Assembly: GCF_902497745.1 (NCBI RefSeq)
Contig: NZ_CABVHJ010000010.1
Span: 135,004 to 199,003, forward strand
Reading direction: 5' to 3'
Origin: Pseudomonas fluorescens
Lineage (GTDB): Bacteria; Pseudomonadota; Gammaproteobacteria; Pseudomonadales; Pseudomonadaceae
Length of the DNA: 64,000 nucleotides
Made by a program: the position numbers and the translations under genes. Each line of letters opens with the position of its first letter. The stretch's first letter is position 1. Under the pieces are notes generated by a model, which made no database searches, was not told where the DNA came from, and worked only from the letters and a program-made list of their open reading frames with translations. Below are positions 34,761-43,400 of the stretch, piece after piece.

Positions 34761-34782
34761 GGAAACTCCTGATGGGTTGAGC

Positions 34783-34912
34783 ACTGATCGTTCCCACGCT
34801 CTGCGTGAGAATGCAGCAGGGGACGCTCTGCGTCCCAAGAGTGGACGCAGAGCGTCCGGTGAGGCGTTCCCACGCAGACGGTTCGACGCCTCGACGTGGG
34901 AACGATCAGGAA
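34783..34912. repeat. Second intergenic repeat family (palindromic)
   Basis: Arms CGTTCCCACGCTCTGCGTG and CGTGGGAACGATCAG face each other around an inner GGACGCTCTGCGTCC / GGACGCAGAGCGTCC pair. This nested palindrome is distinct from REP and is a known-style dispersed repeat of the P. fluorescens group. Confidence 0.75.
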
Positions 34913-34916
34913 AGGG

Positions 34917-36662
34917 TTAAATAGCCGGCTGACTGTGCGGAAACAACAAATCGACAAACCGCTCCGCCGTCGGCTGCGGCTCATGGTTGGCCAACCCGGC
35001 GCGTTCGTTGGCCTCGATAAACACGTACTCGGGCTGATCCGCCGCCGGCACCATCAAGTCGAGCCCGACCATCGGGATATCCAGCGCCCGCGCCGCCCGC
35101 ACCGCCGCATCAACCAATGTCGGATGCAAAATTGCGGTGACATCCTCCAGCGTGCCGCCGGTGTGCAGATTTGCCGTACGGCGGACAAACAGATGCTCGC
35201 CGGCCGGCAGAATGCTGCTGTAGTCATAGCCCGCCGCGTGCAGGGTGCGCTGGGTTTCGTGGTCCAGCGGGATCTTGCTTTCGCCGCTGGTCGCCGCTTG
35301 CCGCCGCCGACTCTGCGCCTCGATCAATGCGCCGATCGAATGCTGCCCATCGCCAACCACTTCCGCCGGTTTGCGAATCGCCGCCGCAACCACTTCAAAA
35401 CCGATCACCAGAATCCGCAGATCGAGACCTTCGTGGAAGCTTTCCAACAGCACGCGGCTATCAAATTGCTTTGCCGTTTCGATGGCCTGTTGCACCTCTT
35501 CGATGCTCTGCAAATCCACCGCCACGCCTTGGCCCTGTTCACCGTCGAGCGGCTTGACCACCACCCGTTGATGCTCATCGAGAAAGGCCAGATTGTCGTC
35601 GGCATTGCCCGCCAGTTGTTGTGACGGCAAATTCAGACCGGCCGCTTTCAGCACTTTGTGCGTCAGGCTCTTGTCCTGACACAGGCTCATGCTGATCGCG
35701 CTGGTCAGGTCGCTCAGCGATTCGCGGCAACGCACGCGACGGCCGCCATGGCTGAGGGTGAACAGGCCGGCATCGGCGTCGTCCACTTGCACATCAATAC
35801 CGCGCCGATGCGCTTCTTCAACGATGATCCGCGCATACGGATTGAACTGCGCCTCCGGCCCCGGGCCGAGAAACAGCGGCTGGTTGATGCCGTTTTTGCG
35901 CTTGATGGCGAAGGTCGACAGGTTGCGGAAACCGAGCTTGGCGTAGAGGTTTTTCGCCTGACGATTGTCGTGCAACACCGACAGGTCGAGATAGCTCAAA
36001 CCGCGACTCATGAAGTGTTCGATCAAGTGCCGCACCAGCACTTCGCCGACACCCGGTCGTGAGCACTGCGGATCCACCGCCAGGCACCACAAGCTGCTGC
36101 CGTTTTCCGGGTCGTTGAAGGCCTTGTGATGATTCAGGCCCATGACGCTGCCGATTACCGCGCCGCTGTCCTCATCTTCGGCCAGCCAGTACACCGGGCC
36201 GCCCTGATGATGCGGAGTGAGCAGGGTGGCATCGATCGGCAACATGCCGCGCGCTTGATACAACTGATTGATCGCCTGCCAGTCCGCCTCACTTTGCGCC
36301 CGACGAATACGGAAGCCGCGAAATACGCGGGTGGCCTGACGGTAATCGCTGAACCACAGGCGCAAAGTATCGGAAGGGTCGAGGAACAACTGCGTCGGCT
36401 CCAGGCCGAGAATCTGCTGCGGCGCGGCGACGTACAAGGCAATGTCGCGCTCACCGGGCTGCTCTTTGAGCAACTCCTGCGCCAGCGACGCCGGATCGGG
36501 AAAGGTGTGGCCGATCAGCAAGCGGCCCCAGCCGCAATGCACCGCGATCGGCTCGGCTGCCAGCGTGCTGCCGTCTTCAGCGAGGCGTGCCTGCAGGCGT
36601 TCATAGGACGGCGTCTGACCGCGTAGCAGCCGTTGGTTGATGGCCGTGGCGTGGGGTTTCAT
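34917..36662 (-). CDS. ngg: N-acetylglutaminylglutamine synthetase
   Basis: A 581-residue bifunctional enzyme of osmolyte synthesis. Residues about 115-290 form a GNAT acetyltransferase (D-P-Q-C-S-R-P-G-V-G-E-V-L-V). Residues about 310-570 form an ATP-grasp ligase, with V-V-K-P-L-D-G-E-Q-G-Q-G-V and G-L-D-L-M-V. It makes N-acetyl-Glu/Gln-Gln. ATG 36662 has AAGGA upstream, and the gene starts 3 bp after the asnO-type gene. Accumulates under osmotic stress, from what is known of the pathway. Confidence 0.92.
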   Translation of the reverse strand: MKPHATAINQRLLRGQTPSYERLQARLAEDGSTLAAEPIAVHCGWGRLLIGHTFPDPASLAQELLKEQPGERDIALYVAAPQQILGLEPTQLFLDPSDTLRLWFSDYRQATRVFRGFRIRRAQSEADWQAINQLYQARGMLPIDATLLTPHHQGGPVYWLAEDEDSGAVIGSVMGLNHHKAFNDPENGSSLWCLAVDPQCSRPGVGEVLVRHLIEHFMSRGLSYLDLSVLHDNRQAKNLYAKLGFRNLSTFAIKRKNGINQPLFLGPGPEAQFNPYARIIVEEAHRRGIDVQVDDADAGLFTLSHGGRRVRCRESLSDLTSAISMSLCQDKSLTHKVLKAAGLNLPSQQLAGNADDNLAFLDEHQRVVVKPLDGEQGQGVAVDLQSIEEVQQAIETAKQFDSRVLLESFHEGLDLRILVIGFEVVAAAIRKPAEVVGDGQHSIGALIEAQSRRRQAATSGESKIPLDHETQRTLHAAGYDYSSILPAGEHLFVRRTANLHTGGTLEDVTAILHPTLVDAAVRAARALDIPMVGLDLMVPAADQPEYVFIEANERAGLANHEPQPTAERFVDLLFPHSQPAI

Positions 36663-36665
36663 CAA

Positions 36666-38438
36666 TCAGATTCCTTGTTCACTGAGCCACAGGTTCAGGG
36701 CTGCCAGTTGCCACAGCTTCGAACCGCGCAACGGCGTCAACTGGCCTTGCGGATCAGTCAGCAGTTTGTCGAGCATGGCCGGGTTGAACAGGCCGCGATC
36801 CTGACTCGGATCCAGCAGCAGTTCGCGCACCCAGTTCAGCGTATCGCCCTGCAAGTGCTTGAGGCCGGGCACCGGGAAGTAGCCTTTTTTGCGGTCGATT
36901 ACTTCACTTGGAATGACTCGGCGCGCGGCTTCTTTCAAGACCTGTTTGCCGCCATCCGGCAGCTTGAATTTGCCCGGAACGCGGGCAGAAAGTTCGACCA
37001 GTCGATAATCGAGAAACGGCGTACGCGCCTCCAGGCCCCAGGCCATGGTCATGTTGTCGACACGTTTGACCGGGTCATCGACCAGCATCACCGTGCTGTC
37101 CAGACGCAGGGCTTTGTCGACTGCGGCCTCGGCGCCGGGCTGGGCGAAATGTTCCTTGACGAAGTCGCCTGCGGCATCGTTCGCGGTCAGCCATTTCGGC
37201 TGCACGGTGGCGGCGTAGTCGTCGTAGCTGCGGTCGAAGAACGCGTTGCGATAGGCTGCATAAGGATCGGCCGCGCCGTCGACTTGCGGGTACCAGTGAT
37301 AACCGGCGAACAGCTCATCAGCGCCCTGGCCGCTCTGCACAACCTTGCAGTGTTTGGCCACTTCACGGGACAGCAGATAGAAGGCGATGCAGTCATGGCT
37401 GACCATCGGTTCGCTCATCGCGCGGAACGCGGCGGGCAGTTGCTCGATGATTTCTTTCTCGTCGATACGCAGCTGATGATGCTGAGTGCCGTAGTGTTTG
37501 GCGATCAGATCGGAATACTGGAATTCATCGCCGCGCTCACCGCCGGCATCCTGGAAACCGATGGAAAAGGTCGACAGGTTTTCCACACCGACTTCACGCA
37601 ACAGGCCGACGAGCATGCTCGAATCGACACCGCCGGACAGCAGCACACCGACGTCCACAGCGGCGCGTTGACGAATCGCCACTGCTTCGCGGGTGCTGTC
37701 GAGGACGCGGTCGACCCAGTCTTCGAGGGTCAGGTTTTTCTCGTCGTCGTGTGGGCCGTAAGGCAGCGTCCACCAGGTTTTCTGCTCGGTGCTGCCATCG
37801 GCTTCAACGCGCATCCACGTTGCTGACGGCAGCTTTTCAATGCCGGCCAGCAGGGTACGCGGCGCCGGGACCACCGCATGGAAATTCAGGTAGTGATTGA
37901 GCGCCACCGGGTCGAGAATCGGGTTGATGTCGCCGCCCTTGAGCAGTGCCGGCAATGCCGAGGCAAAGCGCAGGCGCTGGCCGGTACGCGACAGGTACAA
38001 CGGCTTCACGCCGAGACGGTCGCGGGCGATGAACAGGCGCTTGGCGTCGCGTTCCCAAATGGCAAACGCGAACATGCCGTTGAGTTTCGGCAGCAGCGCT
38101 TCGCCCCAGGCGTGGTAGCCCTTGAGCAGCACCTCGGTGTCGCCACCGGAATAGAAGGCATAACCCAGCGCTTCAAGCTCGGCGCGCAGTTCCGGGAAGT
38201 TGTAGATCGCACCGTTGAAGGCCAGGGACAGGCCGAGTTGGCTGTCGATCATCGGCTGCGCCGAGCCATCCGACAGGTCCATGATTTTCAGGCGACGATG
38301 ACCCAGGGCAATCGGCCCTTGGGCATGGAAGCCCCACGCGTCGGGGCCGCGAGGGGCCAGGTGATGGGTGATTCTCTCGATCGCTGCAAGGTCTGCAGGT
38401 TGTTGATCAAAACGTAACTCGCCAGCTAATCCGCACAT
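36666..38438 (-). CDS. asnO: N-acetylglutaminylglutamine amidotransferase
   Basis: A 590-residue class II asparagine-synthetase-like enzyme. The mature N-terminal Cys (M-C-G-L-A-G) is the glutaminase nucleophile. The C-terminal domain has the PP-loop S-G-G-V-D-S-S-M. It amidates the dipeptide to give NAGGN. A 109-bp gap with a hairpin lies upstream. It is the first gene of the NAGGN pair. Confidence 0.93.
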   Translation of the reverse strand: MCGLAGELRFDQQPADLAAIERITHHLAPRGPDAWGFHAQGPIALGHRRLKIMDLSDGSAQPMIDSQLGLSLAFNGAIYNFPELRAELEALGYAFYSGGDTEVLLKGYHAWGEALLPKLNGMFAFAIWERDAKRLFIARDRLGVKPLYLSRTGQRLRFASALPALLKGGDINPILDPVALNHYLNFHAVVPAPRTLLAGIEKLPSATWMRVEADGSTEQKTWWTLPYGPHDDEKNLTLEDWVDRVLDSTREAVAIRQRAAVDVGVLLSGGVDSSMLVGLLREVGVENLSTFSIGFQDAGGERGDEFQYSDLIAKHYGTQHHQLRIDEKEIIEQLPAAFRAMSEPMVSHDCIAFYLLSREVAKHCKVVQSGQGADELFAGYHWYPQVDGAADPYAAYRNAFFDRSYDDYAATVQPKWLTANDAAGDFVKEHFAQPGAEAAVDKALRLDSTVMLVDDPVKRVDNMTMAWGLEARTPFLDYRLVELSARVPGKFKLPDGGKQVLKEAARRVIPSEVIDRKKGYFPVPGLKHLQGDTLNWVRELLLDPSQDRGLFNPAMLDKLLTDPQGQLTPLRGSKLWQLAALNLWLSEQGI

Positions 38439-38492
38439 AAAATCCTTACCGGTTTTTCCGTTGGGGAGGGGTCAAGCCATACCTCGCCAGAA

Positions 38493-38520
38493 GGGCGGGT
38501 ACTCAGAAACTGACCCGCCC
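38493..38520 (-). terminator. GC-rich hairpin between the DUF6543-like gene and asnO
   Basis: GGGCGGGT and ACCCGCCC form an 8-bp stem with a 12-base loop in the 109-bp gap. No T run follows, so it may only attenuate readthrough into asnO. Confidence 0.45.
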
Positions 38521-38547
38521 CGGTAAGTGGAGTTTTAGAACGATAAG

Positions 38548-40032
38548 TTATAAGTCGGCAGGTTCAAGCTTGTGCAGCAGAGCGCCCGGTTGTTCGCGCG
38601 AATGTTTTTGCACCTCGAATTGTCCGAAGTAGTCGTCAGCCATTTCGCTGTTTATGGGTGTACCGGGCTTAGCGGAGTCTGTTGCGGCCAGGCGTTTTTT
38701 CAGATCCAGCAGACGAGACAGCGCATCGTGTTTTTCGATGGCGGTCCAACGATCGAGGCCGGCGAAAACGAGGGCTAGCAATTCATCCGTGGCATAAACA
38801 CGCAAGCGTCTGGTGAAGTCCTCGTTCGGGCTGTTGAGATGGGCTTCGCCTGCAAGTGACGCCTGATTCTCTCGGCGATTGGCGTAGGCGGCCTCGTTGA
38901 CATTGGCAACCGCCACGGCGAGCTCCCCGGCATCGGCTGTCAACTTGTCGAGATGGCGTTCGAAAAGGTGTTTGTACAGGCCTGTCTCCAGCGGGATGAA
39001 CGCGATGTTTTCTACGAACGAAATGCTTTGCAGGTTCAATGTCCGGAATTCACTTTGTTCGCGGTGGGTCAATTGCGAAATGAACAGTTCCTGCAGTTCT
39101 TTACTTGCAACGAAGTTGACGGCCAGGCGATACCTGCACTGGTCTTCACTGTCGTCCTGGTAAAAGCTGTCGCCAGGATCATTGGGGATGTATACGTAGT
39201 AACTGTCTTTGGTCGAGTGATCGGTCTGGCGACAGGTTATCAATACGGCGTCTGTCTTGTATTTGCCAAATAGCTTTATCGAATAAAGCTTGATGCTGGC
39301 GTTGTTGAACAGGTCACCATAAACAATGTCTTCGTTGCCTTTGGCAAGGTTCAACAGGGTGAAAAGCCGATAAAGAGGAAAGTTCGATTTGCTGAAATAC
39401 TTTTCGTAGGCGGCGAGCTTCGTGTTTATTTTGTGCATTCGCAAGCTGATCAATTCAATACTTGAGACTCTGAACGTTCTGGAAATGTGTTTCTGGTATT
39501 CGCCCCCGAGATCAAGCTGGCGACTCAACAGCGCAAACGCTTGTGCGCTTATCTGAGTAGGCGTTGAGTCGTCGGGCGCTTGTTCGTCGAATTTGGGTAA
39601 GGTCTCGCTGTCGTCCGAGAAGTAACCGGCAGCCGCTTCCTGTTGCGTAAAATTCAGCATCGCTGCCTGCAGCAAGGTGTAGGTGTGGGAGTCGTCGTCC
39701 ACGGCTGTCGCGGGTTGGAGCCTGATGCTGTCATCGACACTGAACCGCCCTCCATACTGTTGCTGCAGCGCCAATCCCAGCTTTCGCTTGCAGAAATCCT
39801 CGAGCGTTTCCAGTTTGCTCAACAATTTATCAATGTAGTTCTGGTAGGGCAGCGCCTCATCGAGTAACGCGCGGAATTCGCCAAGCCTGACCGGGTCGGC
39901 TTTGAGCAATCCGTCGCTGATGAAATGGGCAACGACGGTTGCCTTGTCCCGGTCGCCCATTTCATTGAACAGTTTTTTCAGCGTGGCTTCATTTGTCAAA
40001 ACGCTTGCTTGTTGTTCTGGCTGAATAATCAT
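38548..40032 (-). CDS. DUF6543 / dermonecrotic-toxin-like family protein, short form
   Basis: A 494-residue cytosolic-type protein without signal peptide or membrane segments. It shares with the large divergent gene the T-L-L-Q-A-A-M-x-N-F motif (residues about 118-128), a following Q-L-D-L-G-x-x-Y-Q-K-H region, and a similar spacing of helices. It lacks the hydrophobic helix, leucine-rich repeats and NEL domain of that gene. It could be a stand-alone toxin module, a truncated toxin, or a protective partner. GC is lower than average. Transcribed toward asnO, with a 339-bp spacer from its divergent partner. Confidence 0.6.
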   Translation of the reverse strand: MIIQPEQQASVLTNEATLKKLFNEMGDRDKATVVAHFISDGLLKADPVRLGEFRALLDEALPYQNYIDKLLSKLETLEDFCKRKLGLALQQQYGGRFSVDDSIRLQPATAVDDDSHTYTLLQAAMLNFTQQEAAAGYFSDDSETLPKFDEQAPDDSTPTQISAQAFALLSRQLDLGGEYQKHISRTFRVSSIELISLRMHKINTKLAAYEKYFSKSNFPLYRLFTLLNLAKGNEDIVYGDLFNNASIKLYSIKLFGKYKTDAVLITCRQTDHSTKDSYYVYIPNDPGDSFYQDDSEDQCRYRLAVNFVASKELQELFISQLTHREQSEFRTLNLQSISFVENIAFIPLETGLYKHLFERHLDKLTADAGELAVAVANVNEAAYANRRENQASLAGEAHLNSPNEDFTRRLRVYATDELLALVFAGLDRWTAIEKHDALSRLLDLKKRLAATDSAKPGTPINSEMADDYFGQFEVQKHSREQPGALLHKLEPADL

Positions 40033-40371
40033 GTGGAAGTCTCGTGTTGAAGAAGAGACTTGATCCTAGGCCGTCGAGACGGAAAAGAATAACGTGTTTA
40101 GTTGATCGCTTGAGCCATGAAGTTAGCGGTATTTTGATTGAAAGATATAAATATCTATCGCCACGGAAAGATCTGAATGTGTGTGTGGTATTTGCAGGAA
40201 AGATGGCGCTCGGGGCACCTGAAGTTGCCGGAAATATGGTGGTAGATATCTATGTTGTTGATGAAATTTGCTGTGGTTTTATGCGTGCAGGAACATGAGA
40301 TTACGGAAGGTTTATTGCTCTTCGATTTCGATATGTTCAAACCTCCATTTCGCAATAAAGGACTATTGCCG
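40033..40371. promoter_or_regulatory. AT-rich divergent intergenic region
   Basis: This 339-bp gap separates two toxin-family genes and is far more AT-rich than the window average. It holds AGATAT-AA-ATATCT near 40142-40156 and the palindrome TAGATATCTA at 40243-40252, and presumably both promoters. No convincing gene is seen, and no sigma factor can be named. Confidence 0.45.
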
Positions 40372-40482
40372 ATGTCAACCAAAGTAAAGGTTCCACAAAC
40401 AATCCTCAGCACATTGCTCGATGCCACAGAGGATCTCGATACCGCTCGGACTCTGCAAAAAGCCTGCCGGCGCATTTATTGA
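40372..40482 (+). other. 5' end of the NEL toxin gene in the shifted frame
   Basis: ATG 40372 with AAAGGA 9 bases upstream opens a 36-codon frame (M-S-T-K-V-K-V-P-Q-T-I-L ... T-L-Q-K-A-C-R-R-I-Y). Its TGA at 40480 overlaps the TTG of the long frame. Reading one extra A at the A5 run (40457-40461) changes T-L-Q-K into T-L-Q-K-S-L-P-A-H-L-L-K and joins the long frame. L-P-A-x-L is a usual early motif in this toxin family, so I take this as the true N-terminus, split by a one-base shift. Confidence 0.6.
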
Positions 40483-43400
40483 AAGCGACGGTGACCGCTT
40501 TGTCGGCCATTGATCAGACAAGCCGTGATCTGCACCAGATTCAGGCGACCGTGGCGGCCGACCTGCTCGCATTGAAGCCCTTGCAGACTTTCTGCATCAA
40601 TGAACTGAGCGATGCCTTGAGTCGCAAATGGTCGGTAGTTTTTGATGTCGAGAAAGACTTTCTGAGTTTGCCGGGCGTTGATTGCGGTTGCCCTGCGACT
40701 TCAACCGACGAGAACGGAATTCAGACGTTCCCGCACGCCACAATGACGCTGCTGCAAGCGGCGATGCAGAACTTCAGCGAAGACGAGGCGCAAGAGAGCT
40801 TTCCGCAAGGCAGTTTTATTCGAGTGCACAGTGCCCGGGACGGTGTCACCGGGCTGACCCCGGCGACGTTTGCCGCTTTTTGCCGAGAGCTGGATTTGGG
40901 CAAGCGCTACCAAGAGCATTTCCAGCAGGTGTTCGGCTTGCGCGACAGCGATGACAAGGTGATCGCCACCAGCACCATGACCGCTGATATCGCGCAAATG
41001 AAAAAGCTGCTGTTGCAATTCGACCTGCACCAGGCCGCGCTTAAAAGCCATATCACCCCGGCCGGTCAGCAAATGCTGCAGAAGCTGATCGACGTCGATG
41101 GCGTGGTGTCAGCGCAAACCCTGCGCTATGGCAACCGAACGCTGATCATGCAAGGCATTGAGATTTTCGACAGTTGTGTCTGGGGCGTGGTGGTGTTTTC
41201 TGCCCGTTCGGTGGAGTTGTACCCCGATGAGTGGTGCCTGGTGTACATGGCGGGTGAGCCCGAGCGACCGCTGTACGAATACAGCAGTTTTACCGCGTTC
41301 AAGCAGTACCTGACGCAGCAGTTGAAGTTAACGAGTTACAAGGATTACTTCGCCAGCAGCATTGTTGAAGACGACAAGGCCGACTTTTTCAGATCCGTCG
41401 CTGATAGCGCTGAACTGGGCCACATCAAGCAGTTGGCGATCACCGTGGCGCTCTTTGAATTCATGGTGCAAAGCCACGTCGGCAAGGTGCAACTCGATGC
41501 GCGCAAGCTGGCCGTGCCGACCGCCGATATTGATGAGGAGGTGCGCCAGAAGCGCTTGCTGGATTTTCTTCAGTTGGGTGTGACCATCGTTTCCGTGGCT
41601 GGCCTCGTGGTGCCCGTGCTTGGCCAGTTGATGATGGGCGTTGCAGTCGGACAGTTGCTCGGCGAGGTTTATGAAGGTGTCGAGGACTGGCGTCATGGCG
41701 ATCATCAGCAAGCGCTGTCGCATCTGTTGAGCGTGGCGGAAAATATCGCGCTGATGGGCGTCTTTGCCGGCGGGCAAAAAACCTTGGGCGCGCTTGGCAA
41801 AAAACTGCTGCGCTCACACCCGGAGTTCTTCGGTGAATTCAGTGCCATTCTCAACAGTGCCGGCAAGCCGCGACTGTGGAAACCTGAACTCTCACGCTAT
41901 GAGCATTTCCTCCCGGCGGGTTTGACGGTCGCGCCGAGCTCCACCGAGTTTTATCAGATCGGCGCGAAAACCATGGCCCGCGTCGATCACCGGTTCTTCG
42001 CCGGACCTTATGATTCCGCTGCGAAAGTCTGGCGTCTGGAACACGCCGAGCGTGCGCAGGCTTATGTTCCAGAGCTTGTCCGGCATGTCGAAGGTGGCTG
42101 GCGGCTGCCCGCCGAAGAACCGCAAAAATGGGGCAGTTCGGCGTACACGCTCAAGCGTATCGATCCGCAGTTGAACGAATTCGTCGATACCGATCTGGAC
42201 ATGATGCGCCGCCTCAGCGACACCTCGCACGAAGGCTTGCAACAGGCCTTTACCGACAATCTGAGCTTGCCTGTACGCTTGCGTGAAACCGTGGAGCGCG
42301 CGCGTATCGTGCGCCAGTTGCGGCAATTGACCCTCGAACTGCAGAGCGGCGAAGTCCATTCCGGCCAGCCTGTCGAAGAGCAGTTGCAGGCCTTGCCGAA
42401 AATGCCCGGCTGGCCGACCGACCGCTACATCGAGGTGACCGACGCCGAAGGCAGCGTGACGGCAACCTATCCCCTGACCAAGGCCCTCGACGAATCGCTG
42501 GGTGTGGTAGTCAGCGAACAGCAACTGGCGCGCGGGCAGTTGTTGCAAACCGTGCTTGATGGCCTGTACCAGAACGAAGTCGACGCCTTGCTGGGCAGCA
42601 AAGTCGCGAAAAGCGCCAAAGAATCGATCCTGGCAAAGAAACTGGGCGCGGCGCTCAAGGCAGATCATCGCGCAGCTTTCGAGCGTATGTATCAGCGCGC
42701 CGATCAGAGTGACGTTGGCGATGTTGTGAAGTTGCGCCGCGTGTTTGCCGACATCCCGGCACGCTATGCGAAAGCGCTCATCGATCGCGCGCCGAGTGCG
42801 CAGCGCCTGCATCTGCGCTCGACCGGTCGAGTGCCGCTGAGGCTCGGGCAGCAAGTCAGGGTGGGGATCGAACAGGTGCGTCTGGATCGCGCCCTGGCGG
42901 GGTTTCATTGGCCGCGGCTCGCCAATGCCGACACCGACAGTCTGGCGATTGAGTTGCTGCCCCGTCTGAGTGGTTGGGATTCCCTGCGTCTGGAGCTACG
43001 CGACAAGACGCTCAGCGGGCCGATTCTGCAAGCCGTTGGCGACGCGTCGGCGACTCCCGCCGATACTTGTTCGCTGGTGAAAACCGCCGAGGGCTATGAA
43101 GCGTTTGGCGGCGATGGCAAAAGCCTCGGCACGGTTGCTTCCGGCCCTGACGCCCTGTACGCCGCCATCCTCAAGGCACTGCCGCCACGCCAACGAATAG
43201 CCGCCGGATTTCCCGAGCCGGTGCCGGCCGACACCACACGGCTGCGCAAACAGTTGCTCAACATTGCACTGGATGAGCGTGAGGCCACGGCACGCACGCT
43301 GATCCGCGGCAAATCCGAACCACTGGTCGTCGAACCTGCCTGTATCCAGGGCGATCAGCCGCCGGCGGTGAAGCATCCGCCCGCGCTGATGCGCAAAGTC

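Noticed and set aside
40044..40298. 84-codon frame in the toxin intergenic region
   Set aside because: AT-rich spacer, no ribosome site, no recognisable fold; more likely part of a regulatory region.
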